Assembly: GCF_048282545.1 (NCBI RefSeq)
Contig: NZ_CP182485.1
Location: forward strand, 1,240,001 to 1,304,000
Direction: 5' to 3'
Source of the DNA: Opacimonas immobilis
GTDB lineage: Bacteria > Pseudomonadota > Gammaproteobacteria > Enterobacterales > Alteromonadaceae
DNA: 64,000 bases
Shown here: positions 36,745-45,704 of the stretch, in pieces
Layout of the letters: every line of letters starts with the position of its first letter
Numbering within the stretch: the first letter of the stretch is position 1
Translations under genes and position numbers: made by a program
Notes under the pieces: model-generated
Told to the model about the DNA's origin: nothing
Databases searched by the model: none
Seen by the model: only the letters and a program-made list of their open reading frames with translations

Positions 36745-37610
36745 ACCGAGTCGTCCATGACAATTTTAGGGCCTGAAGATAACAGCTTTTCCAATCGCTG
36801 CTTGACTAATAAACGTTTTATTGGTTGAGAAACATTTTTCACCATATTTTGTGCATGAATTTGTAGATTGATTTCATGCATATCCCTCGGCCACCTTTTA
36901 ACTGGAATACTGTCCAGTATGACCTCTTGCAATTTCCCTAACTCATATCTCGCAATACGATTTTTATAGAGCTTGATATCATCAAACTTAAAAGGAGATA
37001 GCGAATCAAATTCATATCCATGCCCAAGCTTATAGGTCACTCTGTTGGGTAAGTTGTAGTCCAGAAATTGAATATCTGTGTTGACGGCTTTTGTTAAAAA
37101 AGAGTCAATCCAATTTAAACCTACTGGCATATAAAATGACTTTTTCTTTATCATCTGAATAAAGTTATTTGAAAGGCCATATAAATTACCGAAAAAACAA
37201 CTCCTATCAGTAACCAAGGATTCATAGTACGCTTTATTCCTTCCAGACGCTGGAACCCCTGCAACTGCATGTGCTGATGAGTTTTGTAACTGTTCATGGA
37301 GAATTGGGAACACGTTGGATGTGAATTTTACATCAGCATCAATAAAAAAATGCGTATCTACATCAGGAGCATTTTCATGAATATACGTATTCCATGCATT
37401 GCATTTGTCTCCTAAAGATAACTCGATTACATTGAGTAAGTTGTTTGTATTTGCCATCTGTTGTGCAATTGACACGGTTTGGTCTGTGCACCCATTTGCC
37501 ATCAGCGTGACATTTTTACATTCACTATCAATATTTGAAAAAACGCTCGAAAGGCTGGTTTCAATATGTTTTTCTTCATTGTATGCAAACATGCAAATAG
37601 CGTAAGACAT
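36732..37610 (-). CDS. Glycosyltransferase family 2
   Basis: 292 residues: SYAICMFAYNEEKHIETSLSSV at the N-terminus and the DxD motif in THFFIDADVKF. The acceptor domain includes NLYGLSNNFIQMIKKK and VTYKLGHGYEFDSLSP. AT-rich coding sequence like the flippase and polymerase genes. It lies between the amidotransferase (overlap 13 bases) and FemAB (9-base gap). Confidence 0.83.
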   Translation of the reverse strand: MSYAICMFAYNEEKHIETSLSSVFSNIDSECKNVTLMANGCTDQTVSIAQQMANTNNLLNVIELSLGDKCNAWNTYIHENAPDVDTHFFIDADVKFTSNVFPILHEQLQNSSAHAVAGVPASGRNKAYYESLVTDRSCFFGNLYGLSNNFIQMIKKKSFYMPVGLNWIDSFLTKAVNTDIQFLDYNLPNRVTYKLGHGYEFDSLSPFKFDDIKLYKNRIARYELGKLQEVILDSIPVKRWPRDMHEINLQIHAQNMVKNVSQPIKRLLVKQRLEKLLSSGPKIVMDDSVCVE

Positions 37611-37619
37611 CTTATTCCT

Positions 37620-38672
37620 TTACAAACTGATCAAACCACGCACCCGACTCCCCACCAAAGTGGTCATCGAGAGAGGCAAATGTTGCCAAACTTGAATCGC
37701 AACTTGCTTTAGTTGCTCACCTCCAGTTTCACCTCTCTTTTGTTTAGGTGAAGTTGCCAAACAATCCTGCCAATCCAATGCATGTGGCCTTGCCCCCCAC
37801 TGTTTTTTAAACCGATAAGTCCCTTCATTAAACGTCGAACGCCCAAAATCAAAAACAGGTATTTGTTTGTCAGCAGCATATCCAATCAATGCCCCATATA
37901 GCATCATATTGGGTGCTAATCGATTGTACTTCGCTAGGGTGGATGCCCAAGGGATACTGCATTGATAAGGGTGGAGTAATATGAGACCTGCGCCAATTGC
38001 CATATCTCGGTCATACACCACTCCCATGCAAAAGCGTCCCTGATAATGCTTAACAATTGCTTCATACCAACTTTTTTTGTGAACAGGAGAGCCCAGTTCA
38101 CGCATGTTTTGCGCAATAACTTGATAGAAATCATTGATCAAATCATTCCCTTCAGTCAGTTTGATAGATAATCCATTTTTTTCCGCTTTGCGGATCTGGC
38201 TGCGTAGCTTTGATTTGTAACTTGCCATCTGCTCCGAAGCATTGGATTGCAAGGGCATTTTCATGGCGACTTTTTTGCCAGTTAGTGCGTTGTCATCTAG
38301 ATTATCATTAACTGAACAAATATCTCGATGCACGAAAGATGAGATGAAGTGTGATGCGCCATACTCACAGATATCTTTTATTAATTCTTGTTTAATGGCA
38401 TCAGAATCTGCCAGAACATGCCCCACATCACAGTAAGGCAGTGCACAAAATGATGGCTTACCCCAGAACCGTGAAAACAACACCAAAGGAGCTACCCCGA
38501 CGAGCGTATTATCTTCATATGCTAGGGCAATGATGGCATCGTGATTATAGGCTTCATACACACACACTAGCCAAGCGCTAAAATGATAAGCTGAAGCTCC
38601 TGCATGACATTCTACATACTCATCATAAATCGCTCGATTAAGTTGTGAAAGCGCGACAAATTCTGTTCTCAT
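37620..38672 (-). CDS. FemAB-like aminoacyl/acyl transferase, XrtA-associated (TIGR03019-like)
   Basis: 350 residues with a double GNAT-like fold of the FemAB type: YHFSAWLVCVYEAYNHDAIIALAYEDN, KSKLRSQIRKAEKNGLSIKL and FDFGRSTFNEGTYRFKKQWG, the last being the conserved C-terminal motif of the PEP-CTERM-associated family. It may add an amino acid or other acyl group to the polysaccharide or peptidoglycan. The start overlaps the upstream deacetylase stop by four bases. Confidence 0.88.
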   Translation of the reverse strand: MRTEFVALSQLNRAIYDEYVECHAGASAYHFSAWLVCVYEAYNHDAIIALAYEDNTLVGVAPLVLFSRFWGKPSFCALPYCDVGHVLADSDAIKQELIKDICEYGASHFISSFVHRDICSVNDNLDDNALTGKKVAMKMPLQSNASEQMASYKSKLRSQIRKAEKNGLSIKLTEGNDLINDFYQVIAQNMRELGSPVHKKSWYEAIVKHYQGRFCMGVVYDRDMAIGAGLILLHPYQCSIPWASTLAKYNRLAPNMMLYGALIGYAADKQIPVFDFGRSTFNEGTYRFKKQWGARPHALDWQDCLATSPKQKRGETGGEQLKQVAIQVWQHLPLSMTTLVGSRVRGLISL

Positions 38673-39712
38673 GACACCATCCTGATATCTTGTCTCGATG
38701 CTGATAAAGGCTGGGTGTGGCTGTTAACCTGATTTTGCATACCGAGCAGATGCGCGGCTTCAGAAATCGTTGCACACGTCACGTTGGCTTGATGTGATAG
38801 GTGTTTGAACACTCGAGTCACACTATCTAAAATATGCTTATGGGCGTCTCTATCTAGATAAAAACCCGTTCCATTGTCTAAGAAACTCGAGCTATGCAGA
38901 TACATGTGAATGACCGGTCGTTCTTGACGTAAGCAATTATCGACCAAGGATTTCATATCCTCTATTGAAGAGAGTTCTGGGCTGAGATAAAGCTTGCGCA
39001 ACAACGTGGTATGCCACAACAAAGCATTGGCTCGACAGTAGTGCCAGATGCCTTTTTCTGCTTTTGTTTGCAAATGTCTGCCTGTCTCATCATCCATGCG
39101 GTTAAATCCCACAGTGACAGGCAGTTCTAATAAGTGACGCTGTTGCCCAGCAAAGTTGGGCAACCCGAAGTCTGGGTAGTAGGGTACAAACGGTGCGTCA
39201 TAACAGCTAAAATAATCATTGTCATACATCGGATAAACACTGGAGTCTATCCAGATGCCGCGCTCGACCAGTAACTCAAAAATGGTCTCGTTAATGCCCC
39301 AGCGCCCAGTCCGAAAGGATTGCGGCCTGATCCCTAATGTGTCTTGTGTTTTTTGGATTAAGGCATCTAATTTGGTCGCGACGTGTTCTCTAGGTAAATT
39401 CACCACATGCGATTCAAATTCTGTCGTTGGGCCAAAGTAGGGTGGGTTACACCATGGGTGCAAGTGAGCGCCCACTTCACACTGTCGATGTTTAATAACC
39501 TGCTTAATTTGTTCTAGCGAGGTTGGGTCATCCAGTACAGGATAGTCAACAAAGTAAGTAGGACGGATCCCCAGTTGTTCCATCTGATACTGAAACGATG
39601 GCAAATGCTTGACGTTATCCACCGCAAAATCAGACTCTGGGAAAGGTTCATCCCATTGCCATTCTTCTTCGGTATCTATACTCAGTACAAACAGTACGTC
39701 AGGCTTTGACAT
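38669..39712 (-). CDS. Polysaccharide deacetylase-like protein (second in the locus)
   Basis: 347 residues. N-terminal VLFVLSIDTEEEWQWDEPF carries an Asp/Glu-rich NodB-type metal motif (DTEEEW), EVGAHLHPWCNPPYF holds the His metal ligands, and FRTGRWGI supports the fold. It resembles the WalW-type deacetylases, longer than typical NodB domains. It lies between the FemAB and GT4 genes with 4-14 base overlaps, so it most likely acts on the same polysaccharide. Confidence 0.82.
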   Translation of the reverse strand: MSKPDVLFVLSIDTEEEWQWDEPFPESDFAVDNVKHLPSFQYQMEQLGIRPTYFVDYPVLDDPTSLEQIKQVIKHRQCEVGAHLHPWCNPPYFGPTTEFESHVVNLPREHVATKLDALIQKTQDTLGIRPQSFRTGRWGINETIFELLVERGIWIDSSVYPMYDNDYFSCYDAPFVPYYPDFGLPNFAGQQRHLLELPVTVGFNRMDDETGRHLQTKAEKGIWHYCRANALLWHTTLLRKLYLSPELSSIEDMKSLVDNCLRQERPVIHMYLHSSSFLDNGTGFYLDRDAHKHILDSVTRVFKHLSHQANVTCATISEAAHLLGMQNQVNSHTQPLSASRQDIRMVS

Positions 39713-40838
39713 AATCTCGACTATCCTTAGTCATCATCTCTTGAAATAAGTCATCGTATTCATTCGCCATTCGTTGCGAAGAATAGTGTTGCTGTACATA
39801 GTTAACGGCATTTTCTGCAATGACTTGAGCGCTATTTGCATCATCCAATAATGTTTCCCAATGGCGCTTGAGCATAGCGATATCATGCAGTGGTGCTAGT
39901 AATCCCGTCTGTTCATGATGGATCAATTGATCAATGCCGTCGATGTCATACGCTGCAACAGGGATCCCCATGGCACAGGCTTCCATTAAACATCTTGGGA
40001 TCCCCTCCAAGGTCGAAGTCATTACAAACAAATCAAAGGTTTTGAGCAACGCCAATCTATCGTCGCGAAACCCCAAAAAATGAATATCGTCTCGACAATC
40101 AAGTGCTTGTGCTCGGCGCTCTAACGCTTCACGACAATCCCCATCGCCGAGCAGCACTAATTCAATGTCCTGACGAGTGGCGGCTAATTCAGAAAAAATC
40201 TGCAGGATAGCGTCGATATTTTTACGCGAAATCATCTGCCCAATGAAGCCAATTCGTTTTTTATCCGTTTGAGCAGGCACTGTGTCGTCGTGTTTGACGC
40301 TGTATACTTCCGATAGATCGACACCATTTTGAATATAGCGTAACTTGGGTGGAGTAAGACTAAACTTCTCCACATCTTCATATAAAGCAGAAGACAAGGG
40401 TACGACATGATCAGCAAAGCGCATGGCCTGACAGCCTAACCAAATAAAAGTACGTAATTTAACGTCTGAGGCATTTTCAAAACCGTGCGGGGTAACGACG
40501 ACTTTGATGCCCGCTTTTTTGGCGACAATCACGCCTAAAATATCAGATTTGTAACCATGGGTATGGATGATGTCAATGTTGTGCGCTTTGATATATTGCA
40601 CCATGTGTGCGACCACAGACCAATCGAATTTACCGGTCATGGGAAACTCGGCCGTTTCGAAACCAAGTGTTTGGGCTGCACGAATGAGCTGAGTGTTGTG
40701 ATTCTCTGGCTCTTGGGTCACAGCAATGATGGAGTTAATGTGCGTAGGCAGATGTTTGGTCAATGCCAAGATCCAGCGTTCCGCCCCATAAAATCCAGTA
40801 GGGCAAATAAACTGCATGACGTTTAAAGTGTGTTTCAT
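39699..40838 (-). CDS. Glycosyltransferase family 4
   Basis: 379 residues with NVMQFICPTGFYGAERWILALTKHL at the N-terminus, IHTHGYKSDILG (acceptor domain), RIGFIGQMISRKNIDAILQIF and TSTLEGIPRCLMEACAMGIPVAAYDI with the E-x7-E motif. Sugar unknown. Overlaps both neighbours by 4-14 bases. Confidence 0.87.
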   Translation of the reverse strand: MKHTLNVMQFICPTGFYGAERWILALTKHLPTHINSIIAVTQEPENHNTQLIRAAQTLGFETAEFPMTGKFDWSVVAHMVQYIKAHNIDIIHTHGYKSDILGVIVAKKAGIKVVVTPHGFENASDVKLRTFIWLGCQAMRFADHVVPLSSALYEDVEKFSLTPPKLRYIQNGVDLSEVYSVKHDDTVPAQTDKKRIGFIGQMISRKNIDAILQIFSELAATRQDIELVLLGDGDCREALERRAQALDCRDDIHFLGFRDDRLALLKTFDLFVMTSTLEGIPRCLMEACAMGIPVAAYDIDGIDQLIHHEQTGLLAPLHDIAMLKRHWETLLDDANSAQVIAENAVNYVQQHYSSQRMANEYDDLFQEMMTKDSRDYVKA

Positions 40839-41827
40839 GAATGACTGTCCGTGGTCAATTCACCAAATATTCCTCTGACCGTACCGATGGCACGCGCTGG
40901 AAAATAATAGGCGTAAAACTGTGTGATATCCCACCAAGAAACAGGAGGGGAGACGTGTTGTTTGAGGCGGATGCAGTAAGCGACAAAGGGCAGCAAAGAC
41001 AACCCGATCAGGATGAATGCGGCATCAAAGTACCCAGTTATGGCGAGGAATAGGGCACTGAGTAAGGCAAACATCATCCCTGGAGGAATCAAAAAGCTCG
41101 GGATCTCACGCAACGGAATGTCGCGACCTTTCATCGATGCAATGTTGGATTGTCCTCGCCAGACTTCCTTTTTCGCCATCTCTGTTAAGACTTTATCTTC
41201 ACCAATATGGACGTACTCTGTTTTGCTGGTGTAATGCAATGCACCGTGTTGCGAGAGCGCATGGGTAAAATAATAATCCTCACACGTTTCAAGATGTTCT
41301 GGAAAACCGTTGACTTTGATAACATCTGAACGCCGAACCAATAAATTGCGTCCAGGTAAAAAAGTCACATCTCGGTCAATATCCACATTGGATAATGAGG
41401 TGCGTATACGTTCTAGTACAGTGGGGTTGGCGGATGTGATTTGTTTGGCACTTACCAGCAAGCGACCAGGAACCTGAAGTTCTTGGTGTAAAGTGCGCAA
41501 CCAATGTTGAGATAACTCGACATCCGCATCGATAAACGCGATGAAGGAGGCCTTTGTTTGACTCACTCCGTAGTTGCGAGATGCAGAAATGTTTCCACAA
41601 CCTTTGCGATTATGCACTTTCAAATCTATATCCGGTATTGCATGTATTTCATCAGACACGGAATCATTTTGCGTGACCAAATGCACTTCCACCGCAAATC
41701 CATCACGGTCTAATTGCGCGATACTGCGTAAAGTTTGGAGTAGCATCTCTTCCCTTCCTTTGTGAGGGATGATAAATGCGACCCGTTCTTGTATATCATT
41801 GATGTGTTGAGAACCGGTGTCCGTCAT
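40835..41827 (-). CDS. Membrane-anchored glycosyltransferase family 2
   Basis: 330 residues from ATG 41827, four bases after the stop of the upstream gene. The N-terminal GT-A domain has VAFIIPHKGREEMLLQTLRSI and the DxD in FIAFIDADVELSQHW; two C-terminal helices (MMFALLSALFLAITGYF and AAFILIGLSLLPFVAYC) anchor it to the inner membrane. An upstream in-frame ATG at 41944 would lie within the preceding gene and matches nothing in the family. Confidence 0.85.
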   Translation of the reverse strand: MTDTGSQHINDIQERVAFIIPHKGREEMLLQTLRSIAQLDRDGFAVEVHLVTQNDSVSDEIHAIPDIDLKVHNRKGCGNISASRNYGVSQTKASFIAFIDADVELSQHWLRTLHQELQVPGRLLVSAKQITSANPTVLERIRTSLSNVDIDRDVTFLPGRNLLVRRSDVIKVNGFPEHLETCEDYYFTHALSQHGALHYTSKTEYVHIGEDKVLTEMAKKEVWRGQSNIASMKGRDIPLREIPSFLIPPGMMFALLSALFLAITGYFDAAFILIGLSLLPFVAYCIRLKQHVSPPVSWWDITQFYAYYFPARAIGTVRGIFGELTTDSHS

Positions 41828-41831
41828 ATGT

Positions 41832-44423
41832 TTAAATCCATTTGCGTAGTACTTTATGACGTAGCTTGAGCTGGCTAAGTTCTCTTTGTATCGACCAAGG
41901 GGGTTTTCGTTTGAGGCGATAGGGTGAAATATCCTCTGGTGCAATATCGACAGTCAGGTCAGATTGTGTTGTCCAAAGCGCATGTTCTGAGTGCGTCGTT
42001 TTTCCACACTCCGTATAGAGGTACTGAGCGGATTCCCACTCCATTTGATTTTGCATGACCAGCGCTTGAATGCGCGTGAAAAAACGTTCATCACTGTTCA
42101 TTAATGCTTGATGGATGTATTGCTCAATCTCTAACGCTTTGGCCAGATAATCTTGTTTATCTTGTTTTGATGAGGCTTGAATGGCTGCAAACATCAACAA
42201 ATCGACTTTGCGTAAATCTTGCGCAGACCAGGTTTGATTGGGGTATTCCAGCTCATCTGCTCGGGTTAGGTAAGGGGATTCATGTGCACATATCCATGTC
42301 GCAAATCTTCCAACTAACGTTAATAAGTTTCCTCGTGCAGTAGCAAATTTGGGTAGGTCTGTCAGCCGCTCGATCAGCCTCATCAATGCTTGAAGCCAAA
42401 CCGTATAAAACCAATTTTCTTCGATGTTATCCAACCCCAGTTCATCAAGTGAGTCTTCCAGGGAGACGGTGTGCAATGCAACCCATAGCCCATGATGTAA
42501 GTATTGTTCGCTTTGGGTCAATAGATGCATATCGAGTATGGCATTAAGGTAATTCGCCGTTCCACGATCCAGTGGATAGCGTCCTGTTTTGACATCTTTT
42601 AATCCAGGCACGTCTCGATTTTTCCAAGCGAGTAATCGATAATAAAGCGTCTCATCACCTTCATAATATCGAGTTACCCAGTGATATAGAGAGTTCACGG
42701 CGCCTTTGGCGTCTTCGTTACCCGTCAGGAGGTAATAGTAGGCGAGTCCGGTGGTGTAACAATGTTGTCCTCCTGGACCACCTCCCCCTGCATGCCCATC
42801 GTATACACCGCTTTGTTGGCGAGACGAGTATGTGCGATGCGAAGACGTTTCTGCATCGGCATAGTGGTCGGTGTGCCAAAATAACCCGCCATTGTATTCC
42901 GGCTTATCTGCTTGGGTATGGTAGATATCGACATTGATAACATGTATTGCCAAATCGTTCGCCAGTTCAAAATAACGGAGATCCCCACTCATGACGTATT
43001 GTTTCAATAAACCAAATAATGGGTCGTATTGATTGTTATAGACGCTGATCAAAGGCGCGCTGTCAGGATCAAGATAGGCCGATTCGTGATCGGCAAGCAG
43101 GTCTCCATAATGACGAAATCCATATAAATCAATGTGGTCTCGCTTGGCTGCAAATCCATCATGAGTGGATAGGACAGAGCCAGTGATTTCGCACCATTTA
43201 TTGGTCAGCATTGAAGGCGCAATGCGCTCAATGGCCTGGCATGAATAGACATATTCAGGACAAAGAGTACACATGGGCTTGGGGAGGACGGCACAAGAGT
43301 GCACCTGTGAAGATTGTGCCGATATATGTAAAGTCCGAGTCCATTTTTCCCCAGGTTGAAGTTCACAGTAGTCCGCTAATTTGGCATTCACACCGGAGAA
43401 GACAAGGCCATCGTCTCCAGAGGTAAACGTCGATGGAAAACGTTGCCAAAAATCAGTCAACACATAATGTCTATTCTGATGTCGGATATACGGCTGCACA
43501 TTGCGATAAATGGAGATTTGGTTATTGATAAACGTGTACGATTCCGTCGGCGCAACTTCGGCGGTATGCATCAAATGCGCTCGACTTCGCGACTCACTGC
43601 GACCACTGCCAAGTTGTTCAATACGATGAATGTTGGTATAGCAATGCTGGTTAATACAAACCTGAACATCACGGTGTGGCGAGCGCACTTCAAAATCCAT
43701 TTCGTCAACAAAGATGGAATGTGCGTCGCCCAGATCCCACTGCCCATTGGGGTGATGAGCGCTATTGGGGTTGTGCAACGTTAACGTCATATCCATTGCA
43801 CCGGTCATGGTGTTAATGGTGACTGTTTCTTCTATATTCAGTGATATCTCGCCAGCTTGAGCCTGGCGTACTATGCAAAGCTCGACAGCAAGGGGTGCTT
43901 GCTGCCCCAATATTTCATGAAAAGACCACGAGACAACAGACGTGGGCTCGATGCTCTGTTGTGTACCATGCACACGACCACTCACTTGAGTGCGGATCAG
44001 TGTTTCCCCGAACATGATCCCCTCAGGGACTACTGTGATGGGTTGGATATCGTTCAGAACGGCACAGGGGATCGAGATATCCAGTCGGTTTGTCGAACGA
44101 TGTTGTATGGCCGATGGAATGATTTCAGTAGAGCTGTAGCGTTGCAGATATAAGCTAGATTCACTATTAGGTTCCAGCGATACCGCGCAACGAACATGTA
44201 CAAATCGAACAGAGTGATCGGGCCATAGAGTTAATATACGGCAATGTGTATTGAGCACTTGTCCTTCTTTATTCACTACACAGAGCGAGTCTTGGCAGGT
44301 GAATTGTCCTTTAGGGCAAGGCACGCTGATTGACAGCAAGTGTTGGTGAATTGCTGTGTGACTCGGGTTCGAGACGGTAGCAAAGGCTGTTGTGAGACAG
44401 GTATCCTGTTCATTTACACCCAT
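41832..44423 (-). CDS. RIFT-barrel / (alpha/alpha)-barrel protein, possible polysaccharide lyase
   Basis: 863 residues, no clear signal peptide. The N-terminal 330 residues are beta-rich and contain SVPCPKGQFTCQDSLCVV and RILTLWPDHSVRFVHV, which fit the RIFT-barrel pattern (VPxxKG ... WPDxSVRW) of exo-rhamnogalacturonan-lyase-like proteins. From about 440 there are paired helices typical of an (alpha/alpha) toroid, including YGDLLADHESAYLD, GGLFWHTDHYADAETSSH and a GGGGPGGQHCYTTGLA loop. Likely binds or cleaves an acidic sugar chain; substrate and activity are unproven. Overlaps the GNAT gene by 10 bases at its 5' end. Confidence 0.65.
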   Translation of the reverse strand: MGVNEQDTCLTTAFATVSNPSHTAIHQHLLSISVPCPKGQFTCQDSLCVVNKEGQVLNTHCRILTLWPDHSVRFVHVRCAVSLEPNSESSLYLQRYSSTEIIPSAIQHRSTNRLDISIPCAVLNDIQPITVVPEGIMFGETLIRTQVSGRVHGTQQSIEPTSVVSWSFHEILGQQAPLAVELCIVRQAQAGEISLNIEETVTINTMTGAMDMTLTLHNPNSAHHPNGQWDLGDAHSIFVDEMDFEVRSPHRDVQVCINQHCYTNIHRIEQLGSGRSESRSRAHLMHTAEVAPTESYTFINNQISIYRNVQPYIRHQNRHYVLTDFWQRFPSTFTSGDDGLVFSGVNAKLADYCELQPGEKWTRTLHISAQSSQVHSCAVLPKPMCTLCPEYVYSCQAIERIAPSMLTNKWCEITGSVLSTHDGFAAKRDHIDLYGFRHYGDLLADHESAYLDPDSAPLISVYNNQYDPLFGLLKQYVMSGDLRYFELANDLAIHVINVDIYHTQADKPEYNGGLFWHTDHYADAETSSHRTYSSRQQSGVYDGHAGGGGPGGQHCYTTGLAYYYLLTGNEDAKGAVNSLYHWVTRYYEGDETLYYRLLAWKNRDVPGLKDVKTGRYPLDRGTANYLNAILDMHLLTQSEQYLHHGLWVALHTVSLEDSLDELGLDNIEENWFYTVWLQALMRLIERLTDLPKFATARGNLLTLVGRFATWICAHESPYLTRADELEYPNQTWSAQDLRKVDLLMFAAIQASSKQDKQDYLAKALEIEQYIHQALMNSDERFFTRIQALVMQNQMEWESAQYLYTECGKTTHSEHALWTTQSDLTVDIAPEDISPYRLKRKPPWSIQRELSQLKLRHKVLRKWI

Positions 44424-45556
44424 GTGTGTTCTCCATGTTTCGCTTGGCCAAACGTTCGAGCAATCTTGTTAAATGAACGGTGTAATAAATGAAATGCTTT
44501 GTTTTTGATAACCCTAGTGTGATAAAAGCTATATTGCTCTGTGGACAATGACGCCTTATAAGCACACTCTCCCCCCATAAAATCGTAGGTGTGCACGCCA
44601 CGCTTTGCAAAGTAGGCCATGGCAAGCACGTGGATAACCAAACCTACACGATACTTGTTATCTGAGTCGCAGTAATTGATCCCAGATAAATAAAAGTAAG
44701 CGATTCCGTCCTTGATGAAAAAATACAAATAACCCAGTTTGATGGTGTCGGTGGTAAATTCAAGGATCTGAATATCAAACTGTCCCGATGCTTCATGGAA
44801 TAAACGTTGATGAAATCCAACGAACTTCGGATTGGTAAAGCCGCTGCCATATTGACTCTCTTGCCAGCGGGCACTGTGATATTGCCCAGTGTCAGCAAAC
44901 GCTTCGTTAAGTGCACCGCCTTTGTGGACGTGGATACCAATATCGCCATATTGCTCTGTTATATACCGAATACTGCGATTGATTTGAGAACGTTTGTTTG
45001 CAGATAAAATAGATAGTATTTGGTCCAGCCTGCTTTTGGACGACACAGAGTCATTGGTTAATTGTGTGCGATACCCCAATACCGCTTCTTGCTCTATGAC
45101 GATCCCATCAAAGTGCTTAAGCGATTCAGGCCCCCATTGTTCCGGATGAGTGAGTGATGTATTAATATCAAAGCAATCCATTTTTTGGAGCTCAAAACAC
45201 CATTGCACAAGAGCGTGTCGGCACTGAGCAATGTGCTCGGGCAAAGCCAGGATATCATTGTATTCGATCCACGCTTGGTCAATTTCTGGGACACCAGATT
45301 GATTCAATAATCCAATCTGATAGCCAAGCCCAATATGTTGAATGGTCTGCTCACCCACGAAACACATTCCAACAATTTCATTGTTGTAAAAAAACTGGAC
45401 ACATAAAGGTGAGTCTGCTTCTGTCAACCAGGATGCTTGCCACGCCCAGGTTAAAAAGGGGCTACACTGGCTCTTCTCTTGCAGAAAGAGCCAGTACTGC
45501 TTCACTGTATCGTGAGTTGTTGCGTGGTAACGCAGAGCGTCTACATAAATCGACAT
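44414..45556 (-). CDS. GNAT/BioF2-like acyltransferase (CelD/FemAB-type)
   Basis: 380 residues of the acetyltransferase superfamily found in cellulose and EPS clusters (CelD/BcsL type): FLTWAWQASWL near the N-terminus, RSQINRSIRYITEQYGDIGI in the centre, and GIAYFYLSGINYCDSDNKYRVG then YDFMGGECAYKASLS near the end. Probable acyl decoration of the polysaccharide. First gene of the roughly 15.5-kb minus-strand operon. Confidence 0.8.
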   Translation of the reverse strand: MSIYVDALRYHATTHDTVKQYWLFLQEKSQCSPFLTWAWQASWLTEADSPLCVQFFYNNEIVGMCFVGEQTIQHIGLGYQIGLLNQSGVPEIDQAWIEYNDILALPEHIAQCRHALVQWCFELQKMDCFDINTSLTHPEQWGPESLKHFDGIVIEQEAVLGYRTQLTNDSVSSKSRLDQILSILSANKRSQINRSIRYITEQYGDIGIHVHKGGALNEAFADTGQYHSARWQESQYGSGFTNPKFVGFHQRLFHEASGQFDIQILEFTTDTIKLGYLYFFIKDGIAYFYLSGINYCDSDNKYRVGLVIHVLAMAYFAKRGVHTYDFMGGECAYKASLSTEQYSFYHTRVIKNKAFHLLHRSFNKIARTFGQAKHGEHTWV

Positions 45557-45594
45557 ACCATCCCTTGCATGTGCCGGTTACAAATCCCAAAAGC

Positions 45595-45623
45595 TAATTA
45601 GGTTTATCGGCTTGTCACATCAA
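45595..45623 (-). promoter_or_regulatory. Candidate promoter of the long minus-strand EPS operon
   Basis: Minus strand TTGATG (45623-45618), a 17-base spacer, and TAATTA (45600-45595), about 40 bases before the first gene. The -10 is poor, so the call is tentative. Confidence 0.3.
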
Positions 45624-45645
45624 ATATAGATAATTATTTTGTAAA

Positions 45646-45674
45646 TACCAAAAAAGAGAGGCTAACCTCTCTTT
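45646..45674 (-). terminator. Terminator of the PEP-CTERM protein gene
   Basis: Stem AAAGAGAGG/CCTCTCTTT with loop ttag and a minus-strand T-tract. It isolates the PEP-CTERM gene from the EPS operon promoter just downstream. Confidence 0.85.
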
Positions 45675-45704
45675 GACTCTTGGGATGATTACTAATGTAA
45701 TGTG

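Noticed and set aside
41827..41944. Longer GT2 start at 41944 overlapping the RIFT-barrel gene
   Set aside because: The additional 39 residues are a frame-shifted reading of the upstream gene; ATG 41827 follows its stop by four bases.
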